A DNA stretch of 64,000 bases from Pegea sp. RAD2-039 (lineage: Eukaryota > Chordata > Thaliacea > Salpida > Salpidae): the NCBI GenBank assembly GCA_034620365.1, contig JAQGEQ010000339.1:1039163-1103162 (forward strand), given 5' to 3'. Positions 61,824-64,000 of this stretch are shown piece after piece; position 1 is the stretch's first letter, and each line of letters starts with the position of its first letter. The notes beneath the pieces were generated by a model. That model ran no database searches. It had not been told where the DNA came from and saw only the letters and a program-made list of their open reading frames with translations. Position numbers and translations under genes: made by a program.

Positions 61824-63926
61824 TTATTGTCTATTAGGATATCCAGGTACTTTATCATACAAGGAAAAAGAATGACGTGGAGAAGTTTTATAACGTGTTG
61901 CATTTGTGACGTTTGTAATCCAATCCATAAAGTATTTTACATCCGTGTAAACACCAGGCTTGCTAGAAATAGCACACCGTCCTCCCCAACTAGTTATTCC
62001 TCTCAAAACAAAAGTTTTCACATCTGATGGTAGAGAGCAGTATAGAGGGCTTCCACTATTACCTTTACATGCATATTTTATGTTACTCTGTAAAATATAA
62101 GATAAGAAACTTTTAAAGTTGATCTAATCAGAAACTAATCTGTTAAAACTTACTGCAGCACAAAACATTCCATCTAAGACTTTATCTTCACCATTCGGTC
62201 GCAATCCATAGTTTTCACGACAACGAGTTAAGCTCTTTACTCGAACATTAGCTTTTTGAAGATAAATCTTATTTGGGCCAAGCATAGCTGAAATAAAGAA
62301 GATTAAAAGACGATCATTTGAAAGGTTCTCTCACATGTGTATCTGTTTGTGGTTCTCCATCCAGTAATAACACATTCCCTTCCCCGCTGAAGATCAGGAA
62401 GTGAATGCATTGGTAAGTTGATTGGCTGAGTGAGATGACTGCAAAAAAGATTGGATGAAAAGTTATAAGAATTGCGTTTAACTAACTTGTAGTGAATGCA
62501 TTCATTTCCAACCACTTTGGCTAATTTGATTAAAGCAATATCAGAGATGGGACTTGAACCTGGCTCATAGTTTGGATGAATATAAATATCTTCAATTTGA
62601 AGATGCTACAAAATCATTCGACAACCATCTACTAATCTCAGGTTAAATTCTGCTCAGACCTGTTCCCATTCCTCTTTTTCATCAGAAGAAGTATTGTTTT
62701 CTCCATTAAAGATATCTCCCACCCTAACGTGGTGCTCACTGATATAATATTTCTTTGAAGATTTATCAATGCTGAAAACAAACAATCAGATGAATATTTC
62801 TTAGGAGTAACAGCTTACACTCTATTGAAGCAATGAGCCGCCGTCAAAACCCAGCAGCTACTGATTACCACTGCCCTGCATCTATGTTTTAAAGGCCACC
62901 AGGGGCTTGCAATATTTTCCCGAATAGAAGCCTGTTTCACTTTCATTAATTGGTAAAAAACAACTTTGGTTTGAAATTTACCTGCCAAGGAAACTCTCCT
63001 GATTGTATGCTTTTGCCTCTAACAATCCTACTTTCCACTAGAAACGATCTGACTCGCTTACCCCAATTGTCTATTAAAAAAAAATTTTTTAAAGGCCATA
63101 TTTAAATTTTCGATCTGCAAACAAAACTTACTTTCTCCATCAGGGTCTGGATCACAACGATTCCAACATAAAAAACAAAATGAAATGAATAGCTAATATA
63201 TTTTAAGAATAATGAATATTACCGTATATAGAAGGTAAATTTATATCATGAGGAATGACGTAAAGATCTTGAAAATTGCCGCTATATCCGCGGATTAGTT
63301 CAATCTCATCAAACGAGCTCATCTCATACGAAATATTGAAAAGAGGAACTTTGTTGAAAATCACTTCAAAATTTTCGCTGTGAACTGAATTGAAAAATGT
63401 TAATCTGTTTGCAACAAAATGCTTTCGCATTTAGTCGATTTTCAAGTAACTATGAAAACGTAACTCACTTTTTATGCGTAGCTCAAACTGTGCTTTGGGT
63501 TTAATCTCACGGATGAACTTTTTGAATAAACGTTTTATGATGAGACTGCCCGCTTGTCTATTCGAACTTTCTGCAAGGAACTACAACAAAGTTGTTACAA
63601 TTTCATATCAACTTTTTTTACTAACTTGGTGTCTTCTAGTTCTAAAAGAAATTGAAAGAGGTCTACATCGTACACAGCGGGGTGACCTGTCTTCACCAAA
63701 CATATAAATTGCAGTATCCGAATTATGGAAAGTCCCCTTAGCTATAATTTCATCTCCGACTTGAAGACGAGAAGTTAGTTTCAGCGAGAGAGTTCGGTCT
63801 GTAAATGAGAAGTCTTAGATGATGTTTCACAAGAATACAGAGTAGTATAAAATGCTTACATGTCGCTGTAGATACTACAGCATAACTTGTAAAGAAAAGG
63901 ATCAAAATAACTTCAATTTGCTTCAT
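61824..63926 (-). CDS. Array copy 5: galectin-like / trypsin-like fusion, GNSGS and IVRG
   Basis: Same exon plan; the start codon lies 74 bp from the right window edge, so the promoter is cut off. The protease part shares GNSGS, WGGRCA and Tyr189 with copy 3, but the His motif is LTAAHC and the Asp loop reads EPGSSPISDIALI. The activation site is SR|IVRGKS. The galectin part is distinct from copies 3 and 4: FLAESSNRQAGSLIIKRLF and GTFHNSDTAIYMFG. Asp194 to Asn and Gly18 to Arg together make zymogen activation by the normal salt bridge unlikely. Confidence 0.88.
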
Positions 63927-64000
63927 CAGGCAAATCGTTTTATTTTAAAATTGAAAAGTAATAATTCAAAAAACGATCACTTTAAAAACATAAAGAAGTG

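Larger units (their letters stand above)
33550..64000. repeat. Tandem array of five gene-plus-spacer units
   Basis: Start codons of the five minus-strand genes lie at 35921, 41125, 48733, 56326 and 63926, so the spacings are 5.2, 7.6, 7.6 and 7.6 kb. Coding parts, introns, promoters and 3' flanks all align by eye. Units 2-5 are much closer to one another than to unit 1. The array continues to the right edge, so more copies may follow. Confidence 0.95.

Noticed and set aside
1-64000. Bacterial or viral origin of the window
   Set aside because: Consistent GT-AG introns, metazoan gene families and SINE/LINE content rule this out.

Overview
The window is animal nuclear DNA. Genes are split by short GT-AG introns, and the families present are metazoan: a Wnt ligand, the mitochondrial calcium uniporter MCU, a DPP4/FAP-type peptidase, a TACC-like coiled coil, IMPACT and an MRM2-type methyltransferase. 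AT-rich DNA, compact genes, tRNA-derived SINEs, a CR1/L2-like LINE and Ty3/gypsy relics point to an invertebrate. An ascidian-like chordate is a guess, not a conclusion.

Layout. Positions 1-17.7 kb are gene-dense and saturated with the palindrome TGACGTCA. This part holds the 3' part of a TACC-like gene whose coding sequence contains about 47 copies of a 24-bp repeat (+), MCU (-), a complete seven-exon Wnt gene (+), a broken inverted copy of part of the DPP gene (+), and the DPP4/FAP-like gene itself (-). Positions 17.7-27.3 kb are AT-rich and nearly gene-free: one SINE with a tRNA-Val-like head, a decayed minisatellite and one tiny two-exon gene for a single-pass membrane protein. Positions 27.3-29.6 kb hold an intronless IMPACT gene (+) and an MRM2-like gene (-).

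Positions 29.9-64 kb are a tandem array. Five copies of one gene, all on the minus strand, lie about 5.2 kb (copies 1-2) and then about 7.6 kb apart. Copy 1 was joined fully by splice sites and phases: 12 exons, no stop, 487 residues. The order is signal peptide, galectin-like beta-sandwich, short linker with a 15-nt micro-exon, then a trypsin-like (S1) domain. I do not know of a described family with this architecture. Every copy has lost something a working S1 protease needs: copy 1 the catalytic Ser (GDIGG), copy 2 the activation motif IVGG and Cys191, copies 3 and 5 Asp194 (GNSGS), and copies 3-5 Gly18 of the activation motif. The reading frames nevertheless look open. The array looks like a young, converting family of secreted galectin-pseudoprotease proteins and is the strongest candidate for something undescribed. 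Spacers carry Ty3/gypsy RNase H and integrase relics and a tRNA-derived SINE, copied along with the unit; a LINE sits in the 3' flank of copy 1.

Limits: all family calls come from motif recognition by eye. No alignment or database search was run, and exon borders are predictions from splice consensus and phase.
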